Shown: positions 27,791-38,511, counted from the stretch's first letter. The stretch: DNA of 64,000 bases from Tamlana sp. 2_MG-2023 (GCF_030548465.1 NZ_JAUOSF010000002.1:461070-525069), one strand, 5' to 3'. Numbers and translations are program-made. Notes: a model not told the origin generated them from the sequence alone.

Positions 27791-28315
27791 CTATTTTCCA
27801 CGCTGCCCGACAAACTTATGGTTATCAGATTTAAACAATACGTTAAAACTGGTTAAACTCCCATAAATTCTAGTAATATATTGCTGTAAATCAACCTTGT
27901 TTTGCTCATCTAAATCACTCGCATTAATACGCTGCTCCATAACACGCAAGCGATCTCTCACCATTATAATTTTATTAAAAAATTTATCAATTGGCAGCTC
28001 ATAAGCCTTTAAATTACCATCGGCAGGTTCAAGAATTAACTTTCCACCCTTGTATTTATCGGCAATTGGTACAATTTCACTAACATCACTCCATTTTTTC
28101 AAGATACGTACCAAACGACTTTCCACTTCCGAAAAGCTTATAGTATCCACATCGCCATCTGCTGCTTCAATAACTTCAAAAGTGCTATCAATAGCAATGG
28201 TTTCCAATCCGTTTTCAATAAAAGTGACCCAGTAATATTCCGATGTTACGTTTGTAACGACACCTTTTCCAAATTCTGGATGATTTATTCGTGATCCTAT
28301 TCCTAGTATTTTCAT
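27791..28315 (-). CDS. Conserved Bacteroidota protein with a UvrD/CarD-like Tudor segment
   Basis: 174 residues, no signal. The N-terminus MKILGIGSRINHPEFGKGVVTNV resembles the short Tudor-like beta-barrel found at the C-terminus of UvrD/Rep helicases and in CarD. The C-terminal half is helical (FFNKIIMVRDRLRVMEQRI). The family is widespread in Bacteroidota without a known role. It is divergent from uvrA with ~180 bp between starts. Confidence 0.8.
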   Translation of the reverse strand: MKILGIGSRINHPEFGKGVVTNVTSEYYWVTFIENGLETIAIDSTFEVIEAADGDVDTISFSEVESRLVRILKKWSDVSEIVPIADKYKGGKLILEPADGNLKAYELPIDKFFNKIIMVRDRLRVMEQRINASDLDEQNKVDLQQYITRIYGSLTSFNVLFKSDNHKFVGQRGK

Positions 28316-28421
28316 ATGTTATGATTGTGTTTTAGTGTTCTAAATTTAACTTCATAAATATACTTCCTTCAGAAATAATTATATAAAAATTCAGAAGAAA
28401 TTCTATGCTTAAATTCAATAA

Positions 28422-28437
28422 CGCTTCCGCGGAAGCG
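28422..28437. repeat. 16-bp perfect palindrome
   Basis: CGCTTCCGCGGAAGCG, 35 bp upstream of the uvrA -7 box. Variants of this phrase (TTCCGCGGAAGCG inside cmk near 17580, TTCCGCGAAAGCG near 41145) suggest a dispersed iterated palindrome rather than a dedicated operator. Confidence 0.6.
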
Positions 28438-28472
28438 CATAAAACTTCACAAGATTTTAACAACTAAAATTG

Positions 28473-28480
28473 TACCTTTG
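28473..28480 (+). promoter_or_regulatory. Promoter -7 box of uvrA
   Basis: TACCTTTG matches TAnnTTTG. Transcription would begin near 28486, just before the ATG at 28496. This excludes the in-frame TTG at 28478, which lies inside the box. Confidence 0.65.
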
Positions 28481-28495
28481 CACTTTTGCAAATTT

Positions 28496-31327
28496 ATGAG
28501 TCAATTCAACGAATTTATTGAAGTTAAGGGCGCTAGGGTACACAATCTTAAAAATATAGATGTTTCCATTCCGCGAGAAAAACTTGTTGTGATCACAGGT
28601 TTATCAGGTAGTGGAAAATCTTCTTTAGCCTTTGACACCATTTATGCTGAAGGTCAGCGCCGATATATTGAAACTTTTTCGGCTTATGCACGTCAGTTTT
28701 TAGGCGGATTAGAACGTCCTGATGTTGATAAAATTGACGGTCTCTCCCCTGTTATTGCTATAGAACAAAAAACCACTAGTAAATCGCCACGCTCAACCGT
28801 AGGAACTATAACAGAGATTTACGACTTTATGCGTTTGCTTTTTGCACGAGCCAGTGATGCCTATAGCTTCAATACCGGCGATAAAATGGTGAGCTATAGC
28901 GATGAGCAAATTAAAGACCTTATTTCTAGCGATTTTAAAGGAAAACGCATTAATGTTTTGGCGCCTGTGGTACGTTCCAGAAAAGGACATTACCGCGAAT
29001 TATTTGAGCAAATTGGAAAACAAGGTTTTGTAAAAGTTCGAACCGATGGTGAAATTCGCGATATCACCAAAGGCTTGAAATTGGATCGTTACAAAAACCA
29101 CGATATAGAAATTGTTATAGACCGTTTGGTTATTGACGATTCGGTAGATAATGATAAACGCCTTTCTGAAACCATAAACACCGCCATGTATCATGGTGAA
29201 GATGTGCTTATGGTTATCGATCAAGACACTCAAGAAGCCCGTTATTTTAGTCGGAATTTAATGTGCCCGAGTTCTGGTATTTCATATCCAAATCCAGAGC
29301 CGAATAACTTTTCATTCAATTCCCCAAAAGGCGCTTGTGATAATTGCAATGGCATCGGAAACTTGTATCAAGTTAATAAAGATAAAATTGTTCCAGACGA
29401 TACTATTTCTATAAAAGCTGGCGCATTAGCACCACATGGTCCAGAAAAAAACAGCTGGATTTTCAAGCAGTTTGAGACGATTGCACAGCGATTTAATTTC
29501 AGCTTAACAGATGCGTATAAAGACATTCCTGAAGCAGCCAAAAACATGATTCTTTACGGTGGCAATGAAAAATTCTCTATTGAAAGTAAAACCTTAGGTG
29601 TTACTCGCGATTATAAAATCGATTTTGAGGGCGTTTCTAATTTCATTGAAAACCAATACAACACGGCAGAATCGACCTCATTAAAACGTTGGGCTAAAGA
29701 TTTCATGGATAAAGTTACTTGTCCTGTTTGTGAAGGTTCTCGATTGAAAAAAGAATCACTTTATTTCAAAATAAACGATAAAAATATTGCTGAACTCGCC
29801 AATACCGATATCGTTGAATTAGCAAAATGGTTCAGTGATTTAGACAAGCATCTTTCAGAAAAACAATTAAAAATTGCTGAAGAAGTTATAAAAGAAATTA
29901 AATCCAGATTACAGTTTTTATTAGATGTTGGTTTAGATTATTTATCACTCAATAGAAGCTCAAAATCCTTATCTGGTGGAGAAGCGCAACGTATTCGATT
30001 AGCCACTCAAATTGGTTCACAATTGGTTGGTGTGCTGTATATTCTTGATGAACCAAGTATTGGATTGCATCAGCGTGACAACGAAAAATTAATAAATTCC
30101 TTGGTAGCTTTACGAGATATAGGAAACTCTGTTATTGTTGTTGAACACGATAAAGACATGATTGAGCGTGCCGATTATGTTATTGATATTGGTCCTAAAG
30201 CAGGAAAACACGGTGGTGAAATTATAAGTATTGGAACTCCAGAGGAATTATTAACACATAATACGCTTACAGCAGATTATTTAAACGGTAATAAAGAAAT
30301 TGAAATTCCTAAAACACACCGTGAAGGCAATGGAAACTTTATTGAGTTGAAAGGCTGTACAGGAAATAACTTAAAAAACGTTTCAGTAAAATTTCCGTTA
30401 GGAAAAATGATAGGCGTTACCGGTGTTTCAGGAAGTGGAAAATCTACTTTAATTAACGAAACCCTCTACCCTATTTTGAACGCGTATTACTTTAATGGCG
30501 TAAAAAAACCAATGCCTTATAAAAGCATTAAAGGTTTAGAACATATCGATAAGGTTATTGATATTAATCAATCGCCCATTGGTAGAACTCCTAGAAGTAA
30601 TCCTGCCACATACACAGGCACTTTTAGTGAAATAAGAGCCTTGTTCGCTAAAATTCCAGAGGCCATGATTCGTGGTTATAAAGCAGGACGTTTTAGTTTT
30701 AACGTGAAAGGCGGACGCTGTGAAACCTGCCAAGGTGGTGGTTTACGTGTTATTGAAATGAATTTCCTTCCAGATGTTTATGTGGAATGTGAAACTTGCC
30801 AAGGCAAACGTTTTAACCGTGAAACTTTAGAAATTCGATACAAAGGAAAAAGCATTAGTGATGTTTTGAATATGACCATGAATGAAGCAGTAGACTTCTT
30901 TGAGCACATTCCTAAAATTCATAAAAAACTAAAAACAATAAAAGATGTTGGTTTAGGCTATATCACGCTAGGGCAACAAAGTACAACACTTTCTGGTGGT
31001 GAAGCGCAGCGTATTAAGTTAGCTTCTGAGCTTTCAAAACGAGATACAGGTAACACTTTTTATATTTTAGATGAACCCACTACAGGCTTGCACTTTGAAG
31101 ATATTCGCGTGCTCATGATTGTTTTAAACAAATTAGCCGACAAAGGTAATACCGTATTAATTATTGAACACAACTTAGATGTTATTAAAACCGTTGACCA
31201 TATAATTGATATTGGTTACGAAGGCGGAAAAGGCGGCGGAAAAGTAATTGTGGAAGGCACACCCGAAGAAGTTGCTAAACATAAAAAAAGTCATACCGCT
31301 AAATTTTTAAAAAAAGAATTACATTAG
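28496..31327 (+). CDS. uvrA: Excinuclease ABC subunit A
   Basis: 943 residues, normal length. UvrA is the damage-recognition ATPase of nucleotide excision repair. It has two ABC modules: Walker A GLSGSGKSSLAFDTIYAEG at the N-terminus and GVSGSGKSTLINETL in the second half. Signatures are LSGGEAQRIRLATQIG and LSGGEAQRIKLASELS. The zinc modules have CDNCNGIG, CPVCEG and CETCQGGG/CETCQG. The start was chosen from the promoter position. The next gene, a LOG-family protein, begins 71 bp downstream. Confidence 0.98.
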   Translation: MSQFNEFIEVKGARVHNLKNIDVSIPREKLVVITGLSGSGKSSLAFDTIYAEGQRRYIETFSAYARQFLGGLERPDVDKIDGLSPVIAIEQKTTSKSPRSTVGTITEIYDFMRLLFARASDAYSFNTGDKMVSYSDEQIKDLISSDFKGKRINVLAPVVRSRKGHYRELFEQIGKQGFVKVRTDGEIRDITKGLKLDRYKNHDIEIVIDRLVIDDSVDNDKRLSETINTAMYHGEDVLMVIDQDTQEARYFSRNLMCPSSGISYPNPEPNNFSFNSPKGACDNCNGIGNLYQVNKDKIVPDDTISIKAGALAPHGPEKNSWIFKQFETIAQRFNFSLTDAYKDIPEAAKNMILYGGNEKFSIESKTLGVTRDYKIDFEGVSNFIENQYNTAESTSLKRWAKDFMDKVTCPVCEGSRLKKESLYFKINDKNIAELANTDIVELAKWFSDLDKHLSEKQLKIAEEVIKEIKSRLQFLLDVGLDYLSLNRSSKSLSGGEAQRIRLATQIGSQLVGVLYILDEPSIGLHQRDNEKLINSLVALRDIGNSVIVVEHDKDMIERADYVIDIGPKAGKHGGEIISIGTPEELLTHNTLTADYLNGNKEIEIPKTHREGNGNFIELKGCTGNNLKNVSVKFPLGKMIGVTGVSGSGKSTLINETLYPILNAYYFNGVKKPMPYKSIKGLEHIDKVIDINQSPIGRTPRSNPATYTGTFSEIRALFAKIPEAMIRGYKAGRFSFNVKGGRCETCQGGGLRVIEMNFLPDVYVECETCQGKRFNRETLEIRYKGKSISDVLNMTMNEAVDFFEHIPKIHKKLKTIKDVGLGYITLGQQSTTLSGGEAQRIKLASELSKRDTGNTFYILDEPTTGLHFEDIRVLMIVLNKLADKGNTVLIIEHNLDVIKTVDHIIDIGYEGGKGGGKVIVEGTPEEVAKHKKSHTAKFLKKELH

Positions 31328-31398
31328 TCCAGTAATACTTGTTACCATGAACTGGTTTCAGGCTCACAAGTAAAAAATATTAAAAATATAAAAACAAT

Positions 31399-32088
31399 AT
31401 GAGAGCAGAAAAACACCCAAAAGGCTGGAATGAAATTAAAACAAACGATTCTTGGGCCATTTTTAAAATTATGGGTGAATTTGTTAGTGGTTTTGAAAAA
31501 ATGAGCAAAATTGGTCCTTGTGTATCTATTTTTGGCTCCGCAAGAACAAAACCCGATCATAAATATTACAAATTAGCCGAAAATGTGGCTAAAAAAATTG
31601 TTGAAGGTGGTTATGGTGTCATCACAGGTGGTGGTCCCGGTATCATGGAAGCTGGAAATAAAGGAGCGCATTTAGCTGGCGGAACTTCCGTAGGACTTAA
31701 TATCGAATTGCCTTTTGAGCAACATGACAATCCTTATATTGATGCTGATAAAAATTTAGATTTCGATTACTTTTTTGTTCGTAAAGTGATGTTTGTAAAA
31801 TATTCACAAGGTTTCGTAGTGATGCCTGGAGGTTTTGGAACATTAGATGAACTTTTTGAAGCCATAACATTGATACAAACCCATAAAATTGGAAAATTCC
31901 CTATAATCCTTGTCGGAAGAGCGTTTTGGGCAGGTTTATTTGAGTGGATTAAAAATACACTATTAGAAACCGATGCTACAATTAGTGCCAAAGATTTAGA
32001 TCTTATTCATTTGGTAGACACGGAAGATGAAGTCATTGATATTCTTGATGAATTCTATAAGAGCTCAGATTTAAGTCCGAATTTCTAA
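31399..32088 (+). CDS. LOG-family (TIGR00730-type) Rossmann-fold protein
   Basis: 229 residues. It contains the family motifs GGGPGIMEAGNKGA and VVMPGGFGTLDELFEAI (PGGxGTxxE). Characterised members hydrolyse nucleoside monophosphates, including cytokinin-ribotide phosphoribohydrolase; old annotations as lysine decarboxylase are wrong. Cytoplasmic. It follows uvrA on the same strand. Confidence 0.92.
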   Translation: MRAEKHPKGWNEIKTNDSWAIFKIMGEFVSGFEKMSKIGPCVSIFGSARTKPDHKYYKLAENVAKKIVEGGYGVITGGGPGIMEAGNKGAHLAGGTSVGLNIELPFEQHDNPYIDADKNLDFDYFFVRKVMFVKYSQGFVVMPGGFGTLDELFEAITLIQTHKIGKFPIILVGRAFWAGLFEWIKNTLLETDATISAKDLDLIHLVDTEDEVIDILDEFYKSSDLSPNF

Positions 32089-32143
32089 AGCCTAAAATCT
32101 TTAAGTATTTCAATCATAATCCATTAACCTAAATCATTAATCG

Positions 32144-34975
32144 TTGAGACTACGTTTTTACAATTGTTTTCTTTTCTTTTTCATTAGCCTGCTAGGTTTT
32201 AGTCAAAATAAAATTGACTTAAAAGCAGTTTTTGACGTGGAAAACAAACAGATAAAAATATCTCAAACTATTATTTATCATAATAATACAAATAATGAAT
32301 TAGATCTTATTTATTTAAACGATTGGAACAACAGTTACTCCTCAAAAAACACACCTTTAGCTCAACGTTTGGCAGAAGAATATAAAGACGAATTTCAACT
32401 CGTTAAAGATGAAGATCGTGGTTTTTCAGATATTAATTATATCAAACAGAATGGGCAGCTTTTAGAGTATGAAATACTAAAAGACCAGCAAGACGTTATT
32501 AAAGTTTATTTAAAAGAAGCTTTAAAGCCTAACGCATCTTATGAATTGGAGCTCGATTATATTGTTAAAATCCCACATGCAAGTTTCACCCGTTATGGTA
32601 TTAATGACTATGGTAATATCAGCCTTAGGTATTGGTACATTACACCAACGGTTTATGATGGCCAATGGCAATATTATAGCAACAAAAACTTAGACGACCT
32701 ATTCATCCCTAAAGCGGATGTTACATTAGAAATTGAATATCCAAACACCTACGATTTAACTTCAGATTTAAATTTAGACAAACTAACAAAAACATCTGAA
32801 AATGAAATAATTGCATTAAAAGGAAAACACCGAAACTCTAACAAATTATTTCTTCAAAAGGACTCCGATTTTGACACCATACAAGCTGATGATTTATCAA
32901 TCATTTCGAATATTGATGGTAAAGGTGTTGAGATTATAGATCAAGTAATAATCACTGAACGTATTGCTAAATTTATAACTGAAAACTTTGGTGAATACCC
33001 ACATGAGCGCCTTTTACTAACTCAAATTGATTATGATAAAGATCCCATTTACGGATTAAATTTCTTACCAAAATTCATAAAAACACACCCTTTAAGTTTT
33101 GAATATGAACTAAAAATCCTAAAAATTGCCCTTTACAATTATTTAGAAAATACTTTATTACTTAACCCTAGAAAAGAGCAGTGGTTAATTGATGGTATAC
33201 AAATTTACTACATGATGCAGTATGTAGATAAGTACTATCCTGACATGAAGTTTCTTGGTTCAATTTCCGATTTCTGGGCAGCAAGACCCTTTCATGCATC
33301 AGACATGATGTATAACGACAAATACATTCTAGCCTATATGATTATGGCTAGAACCAATAGAGATCAACCACTAACTATGGCCAAGGACTCGCTTTTAAAG
33401 TATAATAAAAATATAGCCAACAAGTACAAAGCAGGTGTTGGATTACAATATTTAGATGACTTTACAGACCACACCATGGTTGAAAGTAGCATCGAGTCTT
33501 TTGTGAAAGAATCTAAGTTAAAAAACACCTCGATTACCGAATTTGAAAATTATTTAAAGTCACAAACAGATAAAAACATCGATTGGTTTTTTAGTGATTA
33601 TTTAGCGACTCGAAAAGTTATTGACTATAAAATTAAAAAAGTTAGTAAAACGGAAGATTCCATAACTTTAACCATTAAAAATAAGGGTAAAAATAACATG
33701 CCTGTGTCATTATACACCCTTAAAAACGACAGTGTTGTGGCTAAGCAATGGGTTGAAGACATTCCCGAGTACAAAACCATTACTATACCAAGGAATGAAG
33801 GTGATAAATTAGTTTTAAATTATGAAAACTCCATTCCAGAATTCAACTTAAGGGACAACTGGAAATCATTAAAAGGCGCTTTTTCAAACAATAAACCTTT
33901 ACAAGTACGACTATTTAAAGATCTTGAAGACCCTAATTATAGTCAGGTATTTATCATGCCTATTTTAGAATTTAATAATATTTATGATGGTATTAATTTA
34001 GGATTAAAAGCATACAACAAAACCATATTACGACGTATGTTTTACTACAAAATAGCGCCACAATATTCCTTCGGCTCCAATGCCGTAACAGGCTCGCTTA
34101 CGGTTTCAAAAACGCATAATATTCAAGATCGTAATTTATTCTACCTTAATTATGGTTTTTCAGGATCGTACAAATCTTATGCAGAAGATTTGTTCGTTAG
34201 ACGATTAACGCCATCTTTCTCTTTGCTTTACAGAGACAACGAAGACTTTCGCTCTAATAAAAGAGGCGCATTATATACGAGGTTTATTGATATTCATAGA
34301 GATGAAGATGAGCGAAACCTCGTAACAAGTGACGAGCCTAATTACTCCCTTTTTAATACCCGTTTTGTCTATTCAAACGATAACCTAATTAACTTTTATA
34401 AGTGGTATGTCGATCTTCAGTTTAGTAAAGAATTTAGTAAGGTGTCCTTAAATTATGAATACCGACATTTATTCGAAAACAACCGTCAGATTAACGTTAG
34501 GGCCTTTGCCGGAACGTTTTTACGGAATGACAACGACCCTACTTCAGATTACTTCAGCTTTGCTTTAAACCGCCCAACCGATTATTTATTTGATTATAAT
34601 TATCTGGGAAGGTCTGAAACTACTGGGATATTTAGTCAGCAATACATTCCTGCTGAAGGTGGATTTAAATCTAAATTAGAACCTGCTTTTGCCAATCAAT
34701 GGATTACAACGTTAAACGCAAGTACTACATTATGGCGTTATATTTTACTTTATGGAGATGTTGGTTTGGTTAAAAATAGATATGAAGATCCTAAGTTTGT
34801 TTACGGCACAGGTGTACGTGTAAATTTAGTCACAGATTATTTCGAATTATATTTTCCAATCTACTCTAATTTAGGATGGGAAGTCTCTCAACCTAATTAC
34901 GCTGAGCATATTAGGTTTATATTTACCATAGACCCCCAATCGTTACTCGGATTATTCAGAAGACGCTGGTTTTAA
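32144..34975 (+). CDS. M1-peptidase-like protein fused to an outer-membrane beta-barrel, catalytic site lost
   Basis: 943 residues, starting at a TTG with a signal peptide (~1-20). Residues ~25-240 form the beta-saddle of M1 peptidases and ~265-490 the gluzincin-like helical part (HERLLLTQIDYDKDPIYGLNF, EQWLIDGIQIYY near 345-356, which corresponds to the WLnEG..Y segment). The HEXXH zinc motif expected before it is absent: the region reads ALYNYLENTLL. The last ~350 residues are strand-rich, with Tyr/Phe, ending FTIDPQSLLGLFRRRWF, as in an outer-membrane barrel. It is probably a surface or outer-membrane protein that binds peptides without cutting them. The role is unknown. Confidence 0.75.
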   Translation: MRLRFYNCFLFFFISLLGFSQNKIDLKAVFDVENKQIKISQTIIYHNNTNNELDLIYLNDWNNSYSSKNTPLAQRLAEEYKDEFQLVKDEDRGFSDINYIKQNGQLLEYEILKDQQDVIKVYLKEALKPNASYELELDYIVKIPHASFTRYGINDYGNISLRYWYITPTVYDGQWQYYSNKNLDDLFIPKADVTLEIEYPNTYDLTSDLNLDKLTKTSENEIIALKGKHRNSNKLFLQKDSDFDTIQADDLSIISNIDGKGVEIIDQVIITERIAKFITENFGEYPHERLLLTQIDYDKDPIYGLNFLPKFIKTHPLSFEYELKILKIALYNYLENTLLLNPRKEQWLIDGIQIYYMMQYVDKYYPDMKFLGSISDFWAARPFHASDMMYNDKYILAYMIMARTNRDQPLTMAKDSLLKYNKNIANKYKAGVGLQYLDDFTDHTMVESSIESFVKESKLKNTSITEFENYLKSQTDKNIDWFFSDYLATRKVIDYKIKKVSKTEDSITLTIKNKGKNNMPVSLYTLKNDSVVAKQWVEDIPEYKTITIPRNEGDKLVLNYENSIPEFNLRDNWKSLKGAFSNNKPLQVRLFKDLEDPNYSQVFIMPILEFNNIYDGINLGLKAYNKTILRRMFYYKIAPQYSFGSNAVTGSLTVSKTHNIQDRNLFYLNYGFSGSYKSYAEDLFVRRLTPSFSLLYRDNEDFRSNKRGALYTRFIDIHRDEDERNLVTSDEPNYSLFNTRFVYSNDNLINFYKWYVDLQFSKEFSKVSLNYEYRHLFENNRQINVRAFAGTFLRNDNDPTSDYFSFALNRPTDYLFDYNYLGRSETTGIFSQQYIPAEGGFKSKLEPAFANQWITTLNASTTLWRYILLYGDVGLVKNRYEDPKFVYGTGVRVNLVTDYFELYFPIYSNLGWEVSQPNYAEHIRFIFTIDPQSLLGLFRRRWF

Positions 34976-35092
34976 TTCTCAAATATTAAAACATTATCAG
35001 TAAAAAGATGTTTTTTATCAATTAATTCTAATAAAAACATCACAAAAGTGATCTCTATTAAATTATTCACAACAACTTAAGCTATTATAAAA

Positions 35093-35123
35093 TTGCAAAA
35101 AAGCTAAAAATTAACTACTTTTG
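35093..35123 (+). promoter_or_regulatory. Promoter of the 2-oxoacid dehydrogenase gene
   Basis: TTG at 35093-35095 and TACTTTTG at 35116-35123 with a 20-nt spacer: a full match to the Bacteroidota -33/-7 arrangement, 17 nt before the ATG at 35141. Confidence 0.75.
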
Positions 35124-35140
35124 CCGCAACTGAAAAATTC

Positions 35141-37561
35141 ATGGCTTCTATGCAAACCTTATCCGATTTGAATAATAATCTATCATTCGAAGATTTTAAA
35201 ACTGAAGTACTAAATGATTATAGAACGGCCGTAATAAGCCGGGAATGTAGCCTACTTGGTAGACGTGAAGTTTTAACAGGTAAGGCCAAATTCGGGATTT
35301 TCGGTGACGGTAAAGAAGTACCGCAATTAGCTATGGCTAAAGCTTTTCAAAAAGGCGATTGGCGTTCTGGATATTACAGAGACCAAACCTTTATGATGGC
35401 CATTGGAGCACTTACTCCAGAACAATTTTTTTCAGGATTATACGCCAACACCAATTTAGAATTAGAACCTATGTCTGCCGGACGCCAAATGGGTGGTCAT
35501 TTTGTAACACATAGTTTAAATGAAAACGGAAGTTGGAAAAACTTAAAAGAACAATATAATTCTAGTGCCGATATTTCACCAACCGCAGGGCAAATGCCTC
35601 GTTTATTGGGTTTAGCACAAGCTTCAAAAATATTTAGAAATGTAAAAGGCATTAACGCCACTAATTTTTCTAATGCTGGTAATGAAGTCGCTTGGGGAAC
35701 TATTGGAAACGCAAGTACAAGTGAAGGCTTGTTTTTTGAAACCATAAATGCTGCAGGTGTACTTCAAGTACCTATGGTAATTAGTATTTGGGATGATGAG
35801 TATGGTATTTCGGTACACGCTAGACACCAAACGACTAAAGAAAATATCTCTGAAATTTTAAAAGGATTTCAACGTGATAATGATAATAAAGGTTTTGAAA
35901 TTTTACGTGTTAAAGGCTGGGATTATGCCAATTTGATGGAAACCTACCAAGAAGCGAGTAAAATAGCAAGAGAGGAACATGTTCCTGTATTAATTCATGT
36001 TACCGAGTTAACACAGCCCCAAGGCCACTCTACTTCAGGCTCGCATGAACGTTATAAAAATGCCGATCGTTTAGAGTGGGAATCAGACAATGATTGTAAT
36101 GTAAAATTTAGAGCTTGGGTTATAGAAAGTGGTATTGCCACGAACGAAAGCTTAATTGAAATTGAACGTGCAGCGAAACGTGATGTGCGTGAAGCTAAAA
36201 AGAATGCATGGAACACTTTTTTAAGACCTATTTCAAGAGAACAACAGGAATTAATCGCTTTATTAAAACCGATTGCAAAACAAAGTGTTAATGGTGTTTT
36301 TATATCTAAAATCATTGAAACCTTAACGCATATTGACGAGCCAACACGAAAAGATTTACTCTCAAATGCTAGGCGTGTATTGAGGTATTTAGTTTCTGAA
36401 ACTTTTGAAGAAAAACGTAAACTTCAAGTTTGGATTGATACCCTTTTTCAAAACACACAACCACGTTTTAGTTCACATTTATATTCTCAAACACAAGGAT
36501 CAAATACGCGTATAAACGAAGTAAAACCTGCCTTTGATGATGGTGCTGAAATGGTAGATGCTCGTATTATTTTACGTGATAATTTTGATGCCATTTTTGA
36601 AAACTATCCTGAATCTTTAATTTTTGGTGAAGACACTGGAAATATTGGTGATGTAAATCAAGGTTTAGAAGGTTTACAAGCTAAGTACGGTGAACTTCGT
36701 GTGGCTGATACAGGAATACGTGAAGCCACCATTTTAGGGCAAGGTATTGGTATGGCCTTACGTGGATTAAGACCTATTGCCGAGATTCAATATTTAGACT
36801 ATATCTTGTATGCATTACAAATTATTAGTGACGATTTAGCTACCACACATTATAGAACAAAAGGAAAGCAAAAAGCACCGTTAATTATAAGAACTCGTGG
36901 GCATCGTTTAGAAGGCATTTGGCATTCTGGTTCTCAAATGGGCGGTATTTTAAATCTTATTAAAGGTGTTAATTTATTAGTGCCTAGAAATATGACCAAA
37001 GCTGCAGGTTTTTACAATACCCTACTTTTGGGTGATGATCCTGCAATTGTAGTGGAGTGTTTAAACGGTTACCGTCTTAAAGAAAAAATGCCTAATAATT
37101 TAAGCTCAATTAAAACTCCAATTGGTGTTGTTGAAACCTTAAAAGAAGGTACCGATATTACTTTAGTGTCTTACGGCTCTACTTTACGAATAGTTCAGGA
37201 AGTTTCAAAGGAATTACTAGCAGTAGGCATTGACGCTGAAATTATTGATGTACAATCTTTAATTCCGTTTGATTTAAATCATGACATTGTAAAAAGTATT
37301 GCTAAAACCAATCGTGTTATGATTATTGATGAAGACGTACCAGGAGGTGCTTCAGCATTTATTTTAGATGAAATTTTAAACCGTCAGAATGCTTTTCAGT
37401 ATTTAGACAGTGCACCAAAAACACTTACCGCAAAGGCACACAGACCAGCATATGGTAACGATGGTGATTATTTCTCTAAACCATCTTCAGAAGATATTTA
37501 CGAAGCCATTTATGCGGTAATGCACGAAACAAATCCTGCTAAATTTCCTAAGTTGCGCTAA
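35141..37561 (+). CDS. Fused alpha/beta E1 of a branched-chain-type 2-oxoacid dehydrogenase
   Basis: 806 residues. It has an E1-alpha half (~20-400) and an E1-beta transketolase-like half (~455-800) in one chain. The alpha half carries the thiamine-diphosphate region FSNAGNEVAWGTIGNASTSEG and GHSTSGSHERYKNADRLEW. The beta half has FGEDTGNIGDVNQGLEGL, ADTGIREATILGQGIGMALR and DEDVPGGASAFI. The fusion is usual in Flavobacteriaceae. It decarboxylates branched-chain 2-oxoacids and hands the acyl group to an E2 lipoyl subunit encoded elsewhere, giving acyl-CoA and branched fatty-acid precursors. A well-placed promoter supports the start. Confidence 0.93.
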   Translation: MASMQTLSDLNNNLSFEDFKTEVLNDYRTAVISRECSLLGRREVLTGKAKFGIFGDGKEVPQLAMAKAFQKGDWRSGYYRDQTFMMAIGALTPEQFFSGLYANTNLELEPMSAGRQMGGHFVTHSLNENGSWKNLKEQYNSSADISPTAGQMPRLLGLAQASKIFRNVKGINATNFSNAGNEVAWGTIGNASTSEGLFFETINAAGVLQVPMVISIWDDEYGISVHARHQTTKENISEILKGFQRDNDNKGFEILRVKGWDYANLMETYQEASKIAREEHVPVLIHVTELTQPQGHSTSGSHERYKNADRLEWESDNDCNVKFRAWVIESGIATNESLIEIERAAKRDVREAKKNAWNTFLRPISREQQELIALLKPIAKQSVNGVFISKIIETLTHIDEPTRKDLLSNARRVLRYLVSETFEEKRKLQVWIDTLFQNTQPRFSSHLYSQTQGSNTRINEVKPAFDDGAEMVDARIILRDNFDAIFENYPESLIFGEDTGNIGDVNQGLEGLQAKYGELRVADTGIREATILGQGIGMALRGLRPIAEIQYLDYILYALQIISDDLATTHYRTKGKQKAPLIIRTRGHRLEGIWHSGSQMGGILNLIKGVNLLVPRNMTKAAGFYNTLLLGDDPAIVVECLNGYRLKEKMPNNLSSIKTPIGVVETLKEGTDITLVSYGSTLRIVQEVSKELLAVGIDAEIIDVQSLIPFDLNHDIVKSIAKTNRVMIIDEDVPGGASAFILDEILNRQNAFQYLDSAPKTLTAKAHRPAYGNDGDYFSKPSSEDIYEAIYAVMHETNPAKFPKLR

Positions 37562-37847
37562 GCTGAAGATTGATTATTTTTTATTTACTATTGATTATTG
37601 GGTTCACGTTAAAGTTTAAACTGTATTACTGCAAATTGTTTATTTGTTTAATCGTGTAATCGTGAGGTAACTTTTAATATTTAGTATCTAACTTCTAATA
37701 TTTTTAATTATTAATTTTTCATTTTTAACTATTCACTTTTAATAGCATAGCTGAGCGACTGTGGCTGTGACTGAAAACTGCGACTAAACTTTCCCATTTT
37801 CACTTTTAACTACGTACTTTTACAATTGGATTTGTAAAAACACACTT

Positions 37848-38318
37848 ATGAAAGCCGTTTCGGTAAGAGAAATTAGAAAAGAACTAAAAAGCCTGACTTC
37901 GGAAGAACTAGAAGAACTCTGCTTACGTTTATCACGTTTTAAAAAGGAAAACAAAGAGCTACTCACCTATTTACTTTTCGAATCACATCATGAAGATGAT
38001 TATATCGCAAGTGTAAAAAGTTATATAAACGAAGAGTTTGAAGCTATAAATCGTAATAGTATTTTTTACATTAGAAAAAGTGTTAGAAAGATACTTCGCA
38101 ACGTTAAGAAATTTATACGCTATTCGGGAAATAAAGAAACCGAAGTAGAGCTCCTACTCTATTTTTGTGAGCAACTCAAAGCATTTAGACCATCTATATC
38201 AAGAAGTGCTCAATTACAAAACTTGTACAATCGCCAGTTAGACCTTGCTAAAAAAATTATAGGCACATTACATGAAGATCTACAATACGACTATAATTTA
38301 ATGCTTGAAGACTTGTAA
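37848..38318 (+). CDS. Conserved helical protein of unknown function
   Basis: 156 residues, all helical and charged (IRKELKSLTSEELEELCLRL, RKSVRKILRNVKKFIRYSG), no signal peptide. Similar small proteins occur across Bacteroidota. No catalytic motif is seen. The 286-bp gap before it has no gene but contains TTTTTAACTATTCACTTTTA-like simple repeats, also seen near 17060 and 22255. Confidence 0.75.
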   Translation: MKAVSVREIRKELKSLTSEELEELCLRLSRFKKENKELLTYLLFESHHEDDYIASVKSYINEEFEAINRNSIFYIRKSVRKILRNVKKFIRYSGNKETEVELLLYFCEQLKAFRPSISRSAQLQNLYNRQLDLAKKIIGTLHEDLQYDYNLMLEDL

Positions 38319-38511
38319 AATGAACGCGTTCGTAGCAAACTTTAATGTATACGCTATTGTTAGTCTCTTGTTTTCATAAATTTTAAAGAATTAATTTATG
38401 CGGGTCATTATAGAATGATTTGCAAAGTTTATATTTGCTTTCTTTTTAAGTTTTTAGAATTTAAAACCATAATTAAGACATTTAATCCATTATTAATATT
38501 ATAAATAAAAA

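Noticed and set aside
28478..28495. TTG start for uvrA
   Set aside because: The codon lies inside the TACCTTTG promoter box.
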